DNA of 64,000 nt from Holothuria scabra (Eukaryota; Echinodermata; Holothuroidea; Aspidochirotida; Holothuriidae). Of this stretch, positions 44,610 to 57,418 are shown one piece after another. The stretch spans positions 1,989,931 through 2,053,930 of the forward strand of contig CM074193.1 of NCBI GenBank assembly GCA_037179385.1, written 5' to 3'. The position numbers and the translations under genes were made by a program. The notes beneath the pieces are model-generated. The model was not told the origin of the DNA, did no database searches, and saw nothing but the letters and a program-made list of their open reading frames with translations. Each line of letters starts with the position of its first letter. Within the stretch, counting starts at the first letter, position 1.

Positions 44610-47600
44610 GTATAGCTTGAAGACAAAATGCATGAAAGTTATTTACGATGTAGTGTATACGAGAGCTTTATTTTTGAAGTTCCATTTTACATATGTGTAG
44701 AACATGCAAAGTCCTAATCAGATCGCTCTTTGTGCATGTTGTATAACGTGATCTAGTACGATAAACAAGGACTTCCTGGATAAACCTTTTGGATCTGGTG
44801 TCAAGTCGAAAGGTGCAAAGGTGCGTGAGTCCCTTACGGGCAGTGCCGAACACGTATCTGTGAACAAGTGCCATGTCATTAGATAACATTGTTTATTTGC
44901 TGGACATTTTTGGTTGAAAGATATGATTATTTATTTTATTTTATTTTGATCTGTATTTTGCAGTACATCAATTTAGCTGAGCCCACATCAAATTCTTTTC
45001 AATTTAAAAAATGCTTCTTTAAGCTGCTCAAGGGAATACACTCTGGCGGAGGAATCTGTGCTCGCCAGTGCATTTGAGTAGGCAGGCGTTTGTTATTTCA
45101 TTTGAATAGGGTTATGCCTTGACGACACACTGACGTCATGGGGGGGGGGGGGCAAAACAATAAGTGCGATACAACGCACGACTCAACTAGACCACCTCGG
45201 AGGGCTGGTCGTTTTGACCCTGCTTAATCATAACGGTTTGATGACAAGATAAAATATCAAAATATCTTTTTCGAAAGATTGATGGTAGTTGAACCAGTTG
45301 AGCTGGCTCAAGTCGCTTCATCGAACGCACCTGGAAGATGTGGCCGCGTGCATAGAATTCGCGGTTCAACTGCAGCAGACTATGTGCCTCACTCTTTCAC
45401 TTCTTTTCTTTACCTCCTACATATTTTACAAGTGCTGCGACCTTTTTAAATGCCAGTTGTGTAGAAGGATAGCTCATTCAAATGAGGCAATATCCTAGCC
45501 TTCTTTTCTGGAAACAAGTTTCTCCTAGCCATAAATCCAAATACTTGTTTCTAAAAAACATTTTTTTCACCAGAGCTTTATTTTTCGGTGAGATAGAATG
45601 TTTTAACATAAGTTCGCTTAATACCGTATTGTGTGCATTTAAAACGCACTTTGGAAGTCTTTATATTCCTGAATACTAAAATGGCCTTAGTGTAGTACAT
45701 GTATTGCTGAAAATGGTTACATACGATTTTTATGCCTTATGCAAAACTGTAGTGTTCACTCCTAGAGAACCTAGTAACCACTATTTGCACTCTTTGCATC
45801 TTATCTAACGGTATATATACCCACTCATTTCCTTAACTTATCTGCAAGGTGCACTGAATCATAATTGTTATCACATATTTCTACGCCTTCTTCGACACAC
45901 CACTGGTCATATTAAGGAGCTGCCATGCGACAGATAAAAATTTCACAAATAAAACGCCTTAACAATCTTTTTGAAACAGTTCGCAGCACTAAATGAGAGT
46001 ATATGTATAGTATTCAACCATATGGTTGAATACTACTACAGATGTCCTATTTATAAAACCCACTATTCCCGCAAGGTGTGAGAATGTTATTTATGCAGAT
46101 CGTTGTGTCCGTTAATAGCTTACCTAAGGTAAAATAAAGCTTGCGGCAAATGGAGGTGACTTTTTTGAAACCAGTGTAAATAACTCCGAAACATTTTGAT
46201 ATTTTCAATAGAGATTTGGCTTAAATTTAAAATCTGTACTTGGGGCCATTTTCGCTAGTAATGAATTTGACTATGGGAGAGCTTTTAAGTTCAAATAAAG
46301 TTCGCTTATTATCACTCAGATTTGCTCCAAATGTACTGATAAAATTTTAACTAGTGCTGAATGAAAGTTATATTTCGTACGTGTTGTCTTTACCATGTGA
46401 GGTTAAAAGCAGTACTTTTGTATAAGAAACACTAAACCTCGCATAATGAAATTGTTTGAGTTTCAGGGGGTCTCTGTTCAAAAATGCCGGTCGCTTTACC
46501 ACAAATTAGGTCTTTATAGGTCTTTATATTTTGAAAATTTGTGACTGTGCAGCGACCAAGTGGGTCCCTATTTGTGTGTTTCTAACAAATTTTGCTATTC
46601 TCATGAGTAAAGACAGAGCAGAACTGAAGCTCTTTCAAGGTCAGAAGCGGATGAAAATCTGAAATGGTATTAAGAGTGGGTATGCCAATATATGTCCCTT
46701 ACAAAAAGCCTTGATATAACGTCAGTGCACGGACTTCCTTTAAATGGACAGAGCATACTGCACGGTACATTGTCGCTACCGTATATCGCAAATTTAGGTC
46801 AAAATCCCTTCACTTATTGCAGGAATATTATATTTTCCCCATTCAAGTTTAACTTTTGCTTAAAATATTACAGAGTCGTCGTCAAATCAGACGATTCATA
46901 GGTTCACGGTGGCCATCTTGGTGCGCCTTTTTTGTTCCAGTCTGTGGCGAACAGCCACGAATAGGACGTACACGTTACATGCTATGTCCATATATATAAA
47001 TCAGTACTAGTCAGTGCTAATCACTGTTCAGTAATTTTGAAAATTAGGTAAATGAAAGAACGAATTCTCTTTCGAAACATTGTTTACCTAAGAAACATCA
47101 TTCTTCAATAAATTTCACTTCCATAGGACAGTTTTTTGGTTCCGTTCGAAGCTGTCTCGATGGGAACACTCGAACATTTTTGAAGTTCTTGGACTTACTA
47201 ATTGGTCAGTCTCTGAGGCACCTCCACACGAATTATTTTAAGCACATGTATGTATACATGGTACCGAGTGACGAAACAACTAAGCAAACGGCATGTTTGA
47301 GGGCATGTCGGTACATATATATACCAAGGTTGCACTAACTATCATTATGCACTATTCATTCTAAAGTTATTACAAAGAAAAACAACTTCCTTTTTCAAGT
47401 GTGAAGACCTGTGCGTTAATTATCCCTAATAATACATAGAGGGGCAGGCTTGTTTGAAACTGCAAACGGGTTACCAATTTGTTAATTTCAAGAAGGGTTT
47501 CAAGTCAAATAAAGTTTTGATTTTTCAGAGAGGTACATATTTTTAGCATTGTCGTGAAATGTGCATTGAAATTGAGTGTTTAGTGAACAAGATATGAGAT

Positions 47601-48044
47601 GGTAAAGTTGACACATTTTCAACAAAAATTGGACTTTAAGCAAGCACATATGACACCATATCCTCACATTCATGGACAGTCTTTTGTTTTCCTTTAAACT
47701 TTACAAACGATTTTCATCTCAAAAGTCACATGCTATCAGAATATGTTTGTATCAGTTGCATGAGAACTTTAGAAAATTTGCATTCCCGCACCTAAATCTA
47801 ATCCCCACCAACTTAAGAGATAACTCAACAGTCTGAAAAACAAAGGGAACAAAGCCTTCCTTATTCGATTTGAGGATATAACCTCTGCTGCCCTCAACTA
47901 ACTTTGCAACGCTTATATACTAACTTCACTTACCGATGTGTCGAGATATACACCGATTTCGATTGGTAGTTTTATCATATGTAGATTTAGCTTGTCTTTC
48001 ATACATGAAAATAATTTTTTGTTTGAACTCCCCTTTAAAGGTTG
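44610..48044. other. intergenic stretch, nothing certain
   Basis: A short GC-rich patch at 45280-45400 keeps frames open on both strands. On the minus strand a 39-base segment lies between GCTGCAG and CAG|GTGCGT, but this is too short to call an exon. A G run lies at about 45140. The rest is AT-rich and featureless. Confidence 0.4.
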
Positions 48045-48385
48045 AACAGCGATGGACAATGCATTAGTTGAGGATAATGCACAATGGAAGGGTCAGTGCA
48101 AGTGATATAGCCTAGTATAGGAAGGTTCAGCCTGAGTGCATCCAGCGATATGCAGTAACACCGAGAGTGTATTATTTTGTTCCAAAGCACATTCATCGAG
48201 TCATTCATACACAGTAACAAAGCCGTTTAAAAGGGACAGTTTAAAAGCCGGAAAAATGTATTTTCGTTTGTGAATAACCAATTGAAAATAACACTGAGTA
48301 AAATGGAATAGCCCAAGGTAAGTTTATAATAATACACGATCACCTGACCGTTATGGACCAGTGGAATTTGAGGATTATTGCGAAG
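48045..48385 (+). repeat. dispersed repeat F, copy 2
   Basis: AATAGCCCAAGGTAAGTTTA and GACCGTTATGGACCAGTGGAA match the copy ending at 11215 in order and orientation. The upstream block (GATAATGCACAATGG...GTGCAAGTGATATAGCC) matches 10905-10960. Confidence 0.55.
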
Positions 48386-48521
48386 TATGAAACAATTTTA
48401 AAAATGGTTAAAAATGGTCTCTAACGCTGGACCTAAGTTAATGTGACAAGGGCGTTGGTCCTGGGGTAGCAGAGAGGGGCAATCCCCTACTAAAATCACA
48501 AGGGAAAAAATACCATTGGTT

Positions 48522-48560
48522 TCGCCGAACGGCTCTTTGCCAGAGAGTCGGAAGGACTTT
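48522..48560 (+). repeat. scrap of the U2-like SINE tail
   Basis: TTGGTTTCGCCGAACGGCTC followed by TTTGCCAGAG matches the 3' end of the SINE copy at 43840 (inverted relative to it). Confidence 0.5.
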
Positions 48561-48569
48561 ATAAAAAGC

Positions 48570-48990
48570 AAACATTTCGTCCCCCCCCCCCCCACCCAAT
48601 AATTCAGGTAGATTTACAAATCAATCAGAATAAATAAAAAACAATAAACAGATGGCTTGAAATCAATTTAGAGCTACGAGAAATGCCTATTTAAGTACCA
48701 TTAAAAGTAACAATGCTGAAGTTATAATACGTCATCTATCTACGTTTTTGTATGTGTTTGTTAATGTGAGTTTATATCCGTGCTTGTTTGTGCACGTATA
48801 TACGCGTGTGAGCGGAATGCTCACAGACAAGTCCGCTACGGGGCATATCCACGGTTCCGCCGGCTGTTGGGAATTGTTTGACCCCCCCCCCCCCATTCAA
48901 AAACCAGATAGAGGTCATTTCCCATGGGAAACTAACACTTCCCACCCTTTTTATGTAATTTTGCAAGACGAATTCCTAGTTCAAATACCC
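48570..48990 (+). repeat. dispersed repeat E, copy 1
   Basis: From AATAATTCAGGTAGATTTA through a TGTTTGTG-rich stretch to GTTCCGCCGGCTGTTGGGAA, a C run and AACCAGATAGAG, it follows the same order as 53630-54000 and, in its second half, 54585-54840. C runs lie at 48882 and ~48987. The ORF across it is fortuitous. Confidence 0.6.
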
Positions 48991-49274
48991 CCCCCCCCCC
49001 CCCTCTGTCAGGAAAGGATGACGGTTCCTTCTGACAAATCTAACTGCGAGGCCATAAGAGGAAATAATCTGAAAGAGTACTACGTGCACCCTCACTTCAA
49101 TGAACTGAAGCGAGACATTGTTGGTGAAGTTATACCAGCGAAATGCATGGCTGACATGGTGGTAGCTCTGTTCAAGATTTTGCATTAATTCTTCCTAACA
49201 GGCACTGTTCATGCGAAATGGGTAGCAATCCAGCACTAAAGAGTGAGGAGTTAGTAATATGAAGAGAAGAATGA

Positions 49275-49484
49275 GAATATGCTAGTACAAGATGGGCTAA
49301 GGACTTTCATATAATATCATGGAGTCGGCTTAGCAGTATTATCGAAGTCCTGAAGAGTATCATTGATGAAGACACCAACACAGGTCGAACAGTTCAGGCG
49401 AAGGGCTTCATGTTACGCCTCGACAGGCTGACAGGAATTTGTGCGGTTTCTTCTCGCTATGAGAATCTTTTGAAAGCCAAATGA
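49275..49484 (+). pseudogene. hAT-type transposase remnant
   Basis: An open stretch of 69 codons to a TGA begins E-Y-A-S-T-R-W-A-K-D-F and continues S-W-S-R-L-S-S-I-I-E-V-L-K-S-I-I-D, then T-V-Q-A-K-G-F-M-L-R-L-D-R-L. The T-R-W motif followed by an Ile/Leu helix and then A-x-G-[FL]-[ML]-x-x-[LM] matches the central region of ZMYM1-like hAT transposases as I remember it. A stop lies directly upstream and no further transposase blocks are found, so it is a fragment. Identity is tentative. Confidence 0.45.
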
Positions 49485-51789
49485 GTGCTTCAACTCTTCC
49501 GTGCTTCAGAATTCCAATTCAACAGTATTAATAAAGAATAAACACTTCTTCCCACTTTAAAACCTCTTTAATGTCTGCTGGTTCTGGTAAATAATCAGCT
49601 AAAATGCTTGAGCAAACTCTTATTTCCCCTTTAATATACACCTTATCTGTTGTGTCGAAGAGAGAAGGGTACGTTGTTGCACCTTTCAGTTCCATGCGAC
49701 AGAACATGCTCGGTTTGAAGAGAATGGGTTGCGCAACTTTTTGCGTCTGGTTGCAAAGACTCCCAAATAACCTACAATTCGTCTAAATAATTCCGTCGCA
49801 AGGAGTTGCCGTGTCACATCGCGCCGCATGGTGTGGACGGGGGGTAAGGTCCAGTGAAAGCTGCTAGAAGTTTTGGAATGAGTCAGAAGTTTGTGCGCTA
49901 CAAAGATTAAGATTGCGATTACGATAAGGACGTACATAATTTGCCACAATCGCAATCACAAACATTCTGATAACTAAGGAATTTTCAGAAGTTAGAATGT
50001 GAACAGGAAGTTATAAATTTTCAAGATCAACAAATGACTATTCATTTGTGTTAAGGTATGATGTCTACAAGTGCTTCACACTCAAATTACTTCAGTTTTA
50101 AAAGACTAATGGGTTCACTATTGGAAAGTTGATACGGGTACATACGTTACTATAAAACTGAAATGTAAATTTTTCAAAAAAAAAAAAAAACATTTTATTT
50201 GTTTACAGGTTTGTGGTTGTAGTAGGTCGACATGACAGGACGATCCACAATGCGGAGTTGCCACCATGACTCATCAAATTTTCTAAGCCAGACAGAGCTA
50301 AACGCAGATCTAGTCGGGTACCTTACTCCCCAGCTAATTATAGTGCTACCGCACGCCGCGTAATGAAAGAGATCACAACAATCTACAGGCAAAAGCCAGT
50401 AAAACCTACAACACCTAGATTTTTATCTATCGTGAATAAATTGCATGAAAAGTCTTTTGTGGTTTCACGTGGGTGCATGAGCAGAGTAGTGAGTGTACGA
50501 GGCTGTGCTAGTTCAAAGCTAATGTAAGATATGTCTATTTCTGTAGGGAGGGAGAAAGTAATAAACATCCACTATTGTTGCTCTATACTCGCGTCAGATG
50601 GCGATACACGTCAGACGACGATACGGTAAATTCAAATGTGGAACCGTCTTCACATTGAAGTCTACAGTGCTCGTACCTCGAGAACCAAACTTTGGGTTTT
50701 CAAGCACATCCCAAGTCACCAAAATGCTTTGAATATGTGTCCCTCTAACATATCAAAACTTCATTGGCCCAAACAAAAATGGCCAAATCAAACTTATCAT
50801 TTCTTCAAAAAGACAGATAGAAAAATTCGCCGGCTTTGACATGTAGCCTTCTTGCTACAAGGTATCTTTGCCATTTATCTTATCCGTTTTTTGTTTCCCC
50901 CTCTCTTGATCGATCTTCAGTTCTGAGGACATTAAACGTAAGTACAGTCAAACAGTGTGTTGCTCTTGTTCCGGTTGAAAACGCCTAAGCATTTACCTTA
51001 ACATGCTCGGACGTTTCAAAACACCAGAAAAAATGGTAACTCTAAAAACTAAAGAAAAAAATCAAACAAACAAATGAATAAACGAAAAAAAAAATGCTGC
51101 GGTTGACAAGAAACAAGAGATGGACGATTCGAACAGTACAATGAAAGCCTCTTTCAAGAATATGCTTTAACTTATAATGAAGCTACACCTTAAATAAATT
51201 AATATGACTAACGTTTTTTTAATCTACAAACTTTTTTTTCAAGTTATAGATAACAATTTACCAACAAGGCACAGAATGAAAACACCGTAACAAGCCATAA
51301 AACGACTTTATACTTCGCACTCTCTCGTAAAAAAGGTAGGAAGGGCGGTAAACAACGTGAAACAGTCGCTTCAAGAACCATAAAATTATAATACACCCGA
51401 GAAGATTGAAGACATGTGAAGAAGAGGTGTGTGAAAACCTCCAGATTATCTGTATTTACCAAAACAAACAGAACAAAAAGAAAATAGAAAAAGAAAACAG
51501 ATATACTGGCAAATATTTGCCAGTATTTTTCTGTAATCTTTTTTTAAGAGGGGGTGTAATTAACAGTGTGCAAACACATATAGATTAACAAAACCATATA
51601 AAGCACCGAATAAAAACACTGTAACAAGTCCATAAAACGACTTCGCATTCGCTCGTTAAAAGGGAGTGAACTTTGGTATTTGGTAAAATGATACTGTCGG
51701 AACAACGCTGCAGTGTCTACCTCAACCGCAGCCTTTCAATCATAACGAATTGACCTGCGCAGTAAAAGATAAGCTGTAATGAGCGCACT
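49485..51789. other. intergenic stretch, nothing recognised
   Basis: Frames on the minus strand at 49686-49955 and 50195-50392 are slightly GC-rich but carry no motif I know. A 14-base A run lies near 50178. Confidence 0.4.
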
Positions 51790-53197
51790 CATAGGCGGGA
51801 TTACAAGGGGGCACGGGGAGCACTTTCCCTTCCCCCCACTTTTTTTCCAGAACTTAGTTTTTTACGCCTTAGTCTGGTTGCTTTGTTACAAAAATACAAA
51901 CTGGAACTGACAGAGCTACGCGAGTGATACTTAATCAAGTTGCATAATGTTTAAACAGGTCATATACTGCATTGAAAACTAAATAAAACGCGTGCACCCG
52001 TTTTAAATATGTCAGGATTCAGGGTTACTTCTTGTTGAACACCTTCCCCTTGTCACTGAAACTTATCACCAGTACCCGGGCCGTACACAGGTCTACCGTT
52101 ACTAGTGAAAGGGGTGGGGGCAGGTAGGTGGTCGTCTTCTGATCCCCTTCTCTGACCAAGTGCCCCCAAGCTTTCTAAAAGGACGATGATCTTATTTGAC
52201 CCTAATCTGGAGCTCCACTCTTTTTTCGGTGGAAGTGAAAAGGGGTCCACCTTTCTCTAATTTCCATTAATTTCTTTATTGAGAAGTCTCAAAAGTCCAT
52301 TTTTCGGCGTGTTCTGCCCGTCCCATCACAGATAAGGACTCTATGAAAAATCTCTTGAAAAGGACTCTGTAGGAAACCAACGGTACGTTTTTGATTAGTA
52401 AAAATATCCTCAGGGCTCACCCTTATTCAGCTGCATTGAAAAGGGACCACTCTCTGTCTAATTTTTTTTTTTCAATTTTACTATTGAGATGAAGTAAAAA
52501 TTCATTTTTTAGGCGAGCTCCGCGCACCCATTTCAGGTAACGGCTCTCTGAAAGTCACCGGAAAAAGTCTATATAGAAAACCTGAGTATGTTTGTGCTTC
52601 AGTAAGAATGTATTTAGGGGGCCACCGTTATTTAGGTAAGGTTAAAAGTGGCCCATCCTTTCTCAAATTTTCTTTCAGTTTCATTACTGAGATGTCTTAA
52701 ACGTTACATTTTTCGGCCCGCTTCGCGCATCCCATCATAGTCAAAGGCTGAATTCACATCACATGAAAAGCCCCTAGCTTTCTGAAAAGAAGATCTGGGC
52801 ACCAAGGAGGGAGCCCCTAAAGAACCCCTATTTTAAGTAATCCATTCTCGCTCCCCGCATCTCTGCATTATCGATTCCGGCCGACTTTAATCATGCGGAG
52901 TAAGGATATGATTGAAGAAAGTCAAATTGTGATCTTTGTGTTCTTTTAAGTGCCCATCTTATGTAATTTAAAGTTGAAGATAAAATGCATCATTTTAAGG
53001 CCTACAATTTCGTAAATACCCAGGAGCTTCCTGGGGCTTCGCCCCCTGGACCCCCACCGGGGCTTTGCCCCTGGACCCCACCAGGGGCCCTAAGGCGGGC
53101 CTCTGGACCCCACGCGGGTAGGGGGAGAGCTGGCACCGTTTGGTAGTCAGCCCGAATTCACCCCCCCCCCACTTTCAGAGATCAATTCCCGCCCCTG
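51790..53197. mobile_element. 1.4-kb hAT-like element with three internal tandem units
   Basis: The ends are CATAGGCGGGATT and AATTCCCGCCCCTG, inverted copies of CAGGGGCGGGAATT. The flanking octamers AGCGCACT (51782-51789) and AGCGCGCT (53198-53205) agree at 7 of 8. Inside, a unit of about 204 bp recurs three times, marked by CATTTTTCGGCGTGTTCTGC near 52300, CATTTTTTAGGCGAGCTCCG near 52503 and ACATTTTTCGGCCCGCTTCG near 52706. The right part has the palindromic words GGGGCTTCGCCCC and GGGGCTTTGCCCC. No transposase frame is present. Confidence 0.8.
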
Positions 53198-53629
53198 AGC
53201 GCGCTGCTTGTCAAAAACACAGGGTATGCTATTTAAAAAAAAATATACTTACCTATAACGAAATCAAGTTACATAAACTGTAATGTTACCACAACGAAAG
53301 ACAAAAGAGTGAGAAAACATAACGGCACAAGTTTTGCTTTTTCTTTATTAATGTATACAAAATTTCATAAAATATTTTTACCGTCCAATTATCCCTCGTC
53401 GTTAGAAACGTGAAAATCATGGAGACTTAATAAGTAAAACACTCTATAAGTAGGCCTATACACTGTCTTCTGTCTAAGCATTAGAGTAGGGAAACAACTC
53501 TGTGACCTACATTTGCAAATAGGGGAGGAATACCGATACATTAAACCAGAAATGCTGCAGAGACGTCGATCCTGGGGATAATCGCCCAACCGTTGTAAAG
53601 ATATATCATTGTAGGACATGGGGGACAAA

Positions 53630-54000
53630 CATATAGATCCCCCAACAATTCAGGAAGATTTAGAAAAACGGGCAGATTTAACAAGATATATCAATGTGGT
53701 ATACAGATGACTTTAGGGCTTCAAGAAAACTTTATTTGAGCCCATTTAAAGTAATGATACTGCATTTGTAATGCGCCATCTTTCTTTGTTTGGTGCACAT
53801 CATGTGTGGCAATGGGAGTTTTTAGGCCTGCGTGTGTGTGTTTGTATGTGTGTATTAAGTGTGAACTCGCATTCGTGTGGGTGGATTGCTTATAGACAAG
53901 TGCGGTTACAGACACGATCTGAGGTTCCGGTTGTTGGGAAACTTTTGCCACCCCCTCCCCCCATCCACAAACCAGATCTAAGCCCCTTAACAGCTGAAGC
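53630..54000 (+). repeat. dispersed repeat E, copy 2
   Basis: CCCCCAACAATTCAGGAAGA, then ATGCGCCATCTTTCTTTG, a TGTG-rich block, GGTTCCGGTTGTTGGGAAAC, a CCCCCTCCCCCC run and AACCAGATCTAAG correspond to 48570-48990. Confidence 0.6.
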
Positions 54001-54584
54001 GTAAAACTATACTGACTACTTGTCAGTCGTATTGTTGTTCACTAACTAGTTCATCTGTTTTCGATGCATTTAATTTGCTTTTGTGGTTGAAACGATTTGA
54101 AACCAGTTTTCAGGACCACGGTTAGGAAGGGCTAGCTAGGCCATTGACTTGTAACGGGTACAATTGAAGCGATTCACTTATATAGTTTACGTTGGTGTAC
54201 CTTCCCGGTCTGACAAGACATGCAGTTAGCAACTTGAATGCTACATTTTAGCTGTAGTTTGACATTACCTATACTTACAAATATCGACACATATGATCTG
54301 CCCCTCCATTATCCTACTCAAAGGTTCCTTAGTCTAAGGTGTTCTGAAACCAATGACATTAGAACTAGCGGTACGTATTTTTCCATGTATTTTTGTTGAG
54401 GATTAACAGCGTAGCTGTGTGGGAATGTGCGAATGACCTGCAATTCTATACGGTTTACTGGTCCATGGAGATCTAGATGCTTGGAATTTAGCACACTGAG
54501 TTCCAGAGAGTCATTAAAACAGACAACAGACAGAATAAACAAAATGTAACATCATTATATACAAAACGTCAAATTGAACCAACT

Positions 54585-54840
54585 ACACTAGTATTAACAA
54601 TAAAATCATACAAAATATCTAATCTGAATTTTATGTTTTGTGTAAATGCATATCAATGTGGCTATCTATTCGTGCTTGTTTGTGTGTATGTTCGTACGCT
54701 CGCGTTCGTGTGTGTGGATTGCTATAAAAGATTCCCGTTCGGGACACGATCCAGGGTTCCGGCAGTTGGAAAATTTTTGCCATCCCCCTCCCCAATCCGA
54801 AAACCAGATCGACGTCTCCGATGTGTGAGAAAATTTATTG
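54585..54840 (+). repeat. dispersed repeat E, copy 3 (second half)
   Basis: GCTTGTTTGTGTGTATG, GTGTGTGGATTGCTATA, ACACGATCCAGGGTTCCGG, CCATCCCCCTCCCC and AACCAGATCGACG follow the repeat E order. The first half is missing or unrecognisable. Confidence 0.6.
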
Positions 54841-55274
54841 TTGAAGTGACTTTTCAATATGTGGCACTTACCTTATTTATTGGTTTCCGGAATTAATACG
54901 TTCCTTCAGTTATTTGGTTTAACGCAACACAGGAATTTACAAATAACATCAGTAGATAAATAACAGTTAGTGTTTTTAGGTGTTCTAGGAATCTTTTTAG
55001 GGCTTAGTGAGAAGTGTCGCTCCCGATTGGAAACAAAATAACACAGTTGTGCAGAAAGAAAGCAAACGCCACATTAATGTAAGCCTAACAAATTATTGCA
55101 TCTAGCTTAGTCGAGAACCCTCCCACCCACCCCTCCGAAAAAAGGCCACCCTGCCACCCTAATTTTAGACACCTTGACGCCTTACCCAATCCCGGTTGCC
55201 CATTCCTGGAATCTAACAGAGGTACAAATATACGGTATGGCTGGTAAGAAATAATGGATCGAATTATCACAAAT

Positions 55275-55775
55275 TTATGAGATACCTCTGAAGATATTTT
55301 TTTCTGAAGGATGCTAACGACGACTTGGCTTTTAGTGTATGGGGTAAAGGATTCCAGAGTGCAATTTCCCGGTAATGGGGACTTGGCTATTACAGATTTT
55401 TGTTATAGCTATGTTCCTAGTGTGCGGGTGGTCAGTTCGTCTTGTTTTGTGTGAATGAGTAAGTGAGTTACATGTTCGGAAAGCCTTCAAAGAATTTGAA
55501 ACGGTACACACAGCTAGCCACACTTAAATTAAGGACTTCAGCATTGCATATCTTAGGTAAACCAAGCAGTTACTTCTAGTAAATTTCACATTTACCAAAT
55601 ATTACAACAGAAAGTTAAATGAGGGCTCATAAGTGTCATCACTATCAGAAAATGAAATATCCGTAATATCAGCGAATAATATGATGGGAGTATTAGAGGT
55701 GATTTTATATTACCATCATGCATATAGATAATAAAAGGAGGGGTCCGAGGAAAGACCCGTGAGGGACAACACACT
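55275..55775 (-). pseudogene. internally deleted fragment of a second LINE
   Basis: On the minus strand V-P-H-G-S-F-L-G-P-L-L (near 55770) is the reverse transcriptase motif normally V-P-Q-G-S-x-L-G-P-L-L. I-Y-M-H-D follows, and after a frameshift comes L-F-A-D-I, the F-A-D-D catalytic motif with its second aspartate lost. After a gap equal to ~150 missing residues comes the C-terminal block T-R-R-T-D-H-P-H-T-R-N-I-A-I-T-K-I, then S-Q-V-P-I-T-G. Its sequence differs from the CR1/L2-like copies, so it is a separate LINE family. Confidence 0.7.
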
Positions 55776-55804
55776 GAATATAAGTTACTGCAGAATTACT
55801 AGCT

Positions 55805-56105
55805 TTAAAGGCCCAGTTCTCTCACCCAAAACGGTACCAATTCTAACCTTCTTACTGAAGCCCCTCCCACAATTGTCTGAAATTCACCCTCATCCAGACC
55901 CAATCTCAGTTTATTGCTTCAGGGTGAGTATAGAAAAACTCAATTTATGTAATGAAAACACTCTCAGTACCGTTCATGCTGTGTAATATAAGTTTTGACA
56001 CTTTGCATTGTTTGAATGAGCTGTCAATCAAAGAGCTGAGCCAATTGAGAATTTCGGTGCCCGGGTACCAAAATTGTAGTTTGGGGTGAGAGGTTTGGCC
56101 CTTTG
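55805..56105 (-). mobile_element. TTAA MITE family A (reverse copy)
   Basis: It starts TTAAAGGCCCAGTTCTCTCA and ends GGGTGAGAGGTTTGGCCCTTTGA; the right TTAA has decayed to TTGA. It is close in sequence to the 15587 copy. Confidence 0.87.
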
Positions 56106-56764
56106 AGCTGTTCAAAGAAATGAATTATTGCCATAAGTTTGGAAGATCACTAACAAGCCAAGCGGAAAAAATGCTTTGGATACCGTAGTGGAACACTTTA
56201 TGACAGCGGCATGACCAATAAGGTCAAAGACCTTAAATAAATGAAGAAACACACTCACTACACTGAGTTTTGTGTGGCACCTCTGTAAATTATCAATAGC
56301 ACCTGTAAGATAGAATAAAACCTATGTAGTCATCCGTCTGCGGGTTACTTTGCAGAGTACATCCTGTTTCCTTAACAGTAATAAGCGCTGATGACACTCT
56401 TGAAACTTTTGGTCAAGTCTGCCCTTGACTATGAAAACAAAAATTAACAAATACCGCTTTTCTCGCAGAGGCCTGAAATTCATATCACTTCCGTAGTTCT
56501 ACAATGTTTATGTAACGAAACACCTAACTTACATGAAGCGGTCTACATATGGAATGTAATAATGGTTACCTTGGCAACAGAAATCGGAGATCACGTGATC
56601 GAAAAGGAAAGTGTAAAAATGTTTAAAGCGAAAAATGTACTTTCCAACTCCTAGTAGTGGGCTTAATGGATTCTTTTACATGGTGTGACCCTTACCCTTG
56701 TGTAAGTTGTATCTCTTAAACCTTTGAAAGTGAAGGTCCAAGACAACATTGCACTTACACGGTT

Positions 56765-57025
56765 TTAAGGGCAAGAGCAGTCACCCCAACCTGAAGTAGT
56801 GTAGTAGGCTGTCCTGTTTAATGATTGGGTGTTGGTAGTCACATGAAAATAATTATTCTTTTCAAATGTGAAATTTACTAAAAGTTACTGCTTGGTTTAC
56901 CTTGAATATGCAATATTGAAGTTATAAAATAAAATGAAAGAGACTTTGACTGCGAATAAGAAGAAAATTGTAATATTTATCTGTTTCTTCAAAATAAGTT
57001 TGGAGGGACTGCTCTTGACCTTTAA
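56765..57025 (+). mobile_element. TTAA-flanked MITE, family C, copy 2
   Basis: It starts TTAAGGGCAAGAGCAGTC and ends GGACTGCTCTTGACCTTTAA. 261 bp, same orientation as the 44348 copy and clearly diverged in the middle. Confidence 0.82.
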
Positions 57026-57247
57026 ACATGACGGGGATTTTATTTCAACCAAAATATGTAGCTGCCATGGCAATTGCAGGAACAAGTATTGTGTAAGCCA
57101 GTAAATACATTTCTTCTTTTGCCTAGTATTTCAATTTTCTTCAAACTGAGGTTAACAGAGTGATAATTTATATTTTGCTAAACCCGCTTTTCAAATTAGT
57201 ACAAATCTTTTCCCATCATGACTGAATGAAGTTAATTTCAACTTACA

Positions 57248-57418
57248 GAGGTCGTGCAACGACGTCACTGCACTGCGTGTCTCTCTGTTATGCTCTACAG
57301 GAGTCCATTGTACAACAATTATATGTGGTGCTATCGTGCGCGTGACACGGTGGCCTATCTGTAACTCAACTACTGGGCGCGATCAGTGACGTCCATTATG
57401 CTAACCGCGAACGTGATG
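57248..57418 (+). repeat. dispersed repeat B, copy 2
   Basis: CGACGTCACTGCACTGCG, GTCCATTGTACAACAATT, GCGCGATCAGTGACGTCC and AACGTGATG line up with 13266-13450. Confidence 0.5.

Noticed and set aside
45280..45400. possible small exon on either strand in a GC-rich patch
   Set aside because: The candidate between GCTGCAG and CAG|GTGCGT is only 39 bases and has no partner exon. The opposite strand is equally open.
48748..49188. 146-codon plus-strand frame
   Set aside because: It crosses repeat E and two C runs. The C-terminal part looks protein-like but matches no family I know.
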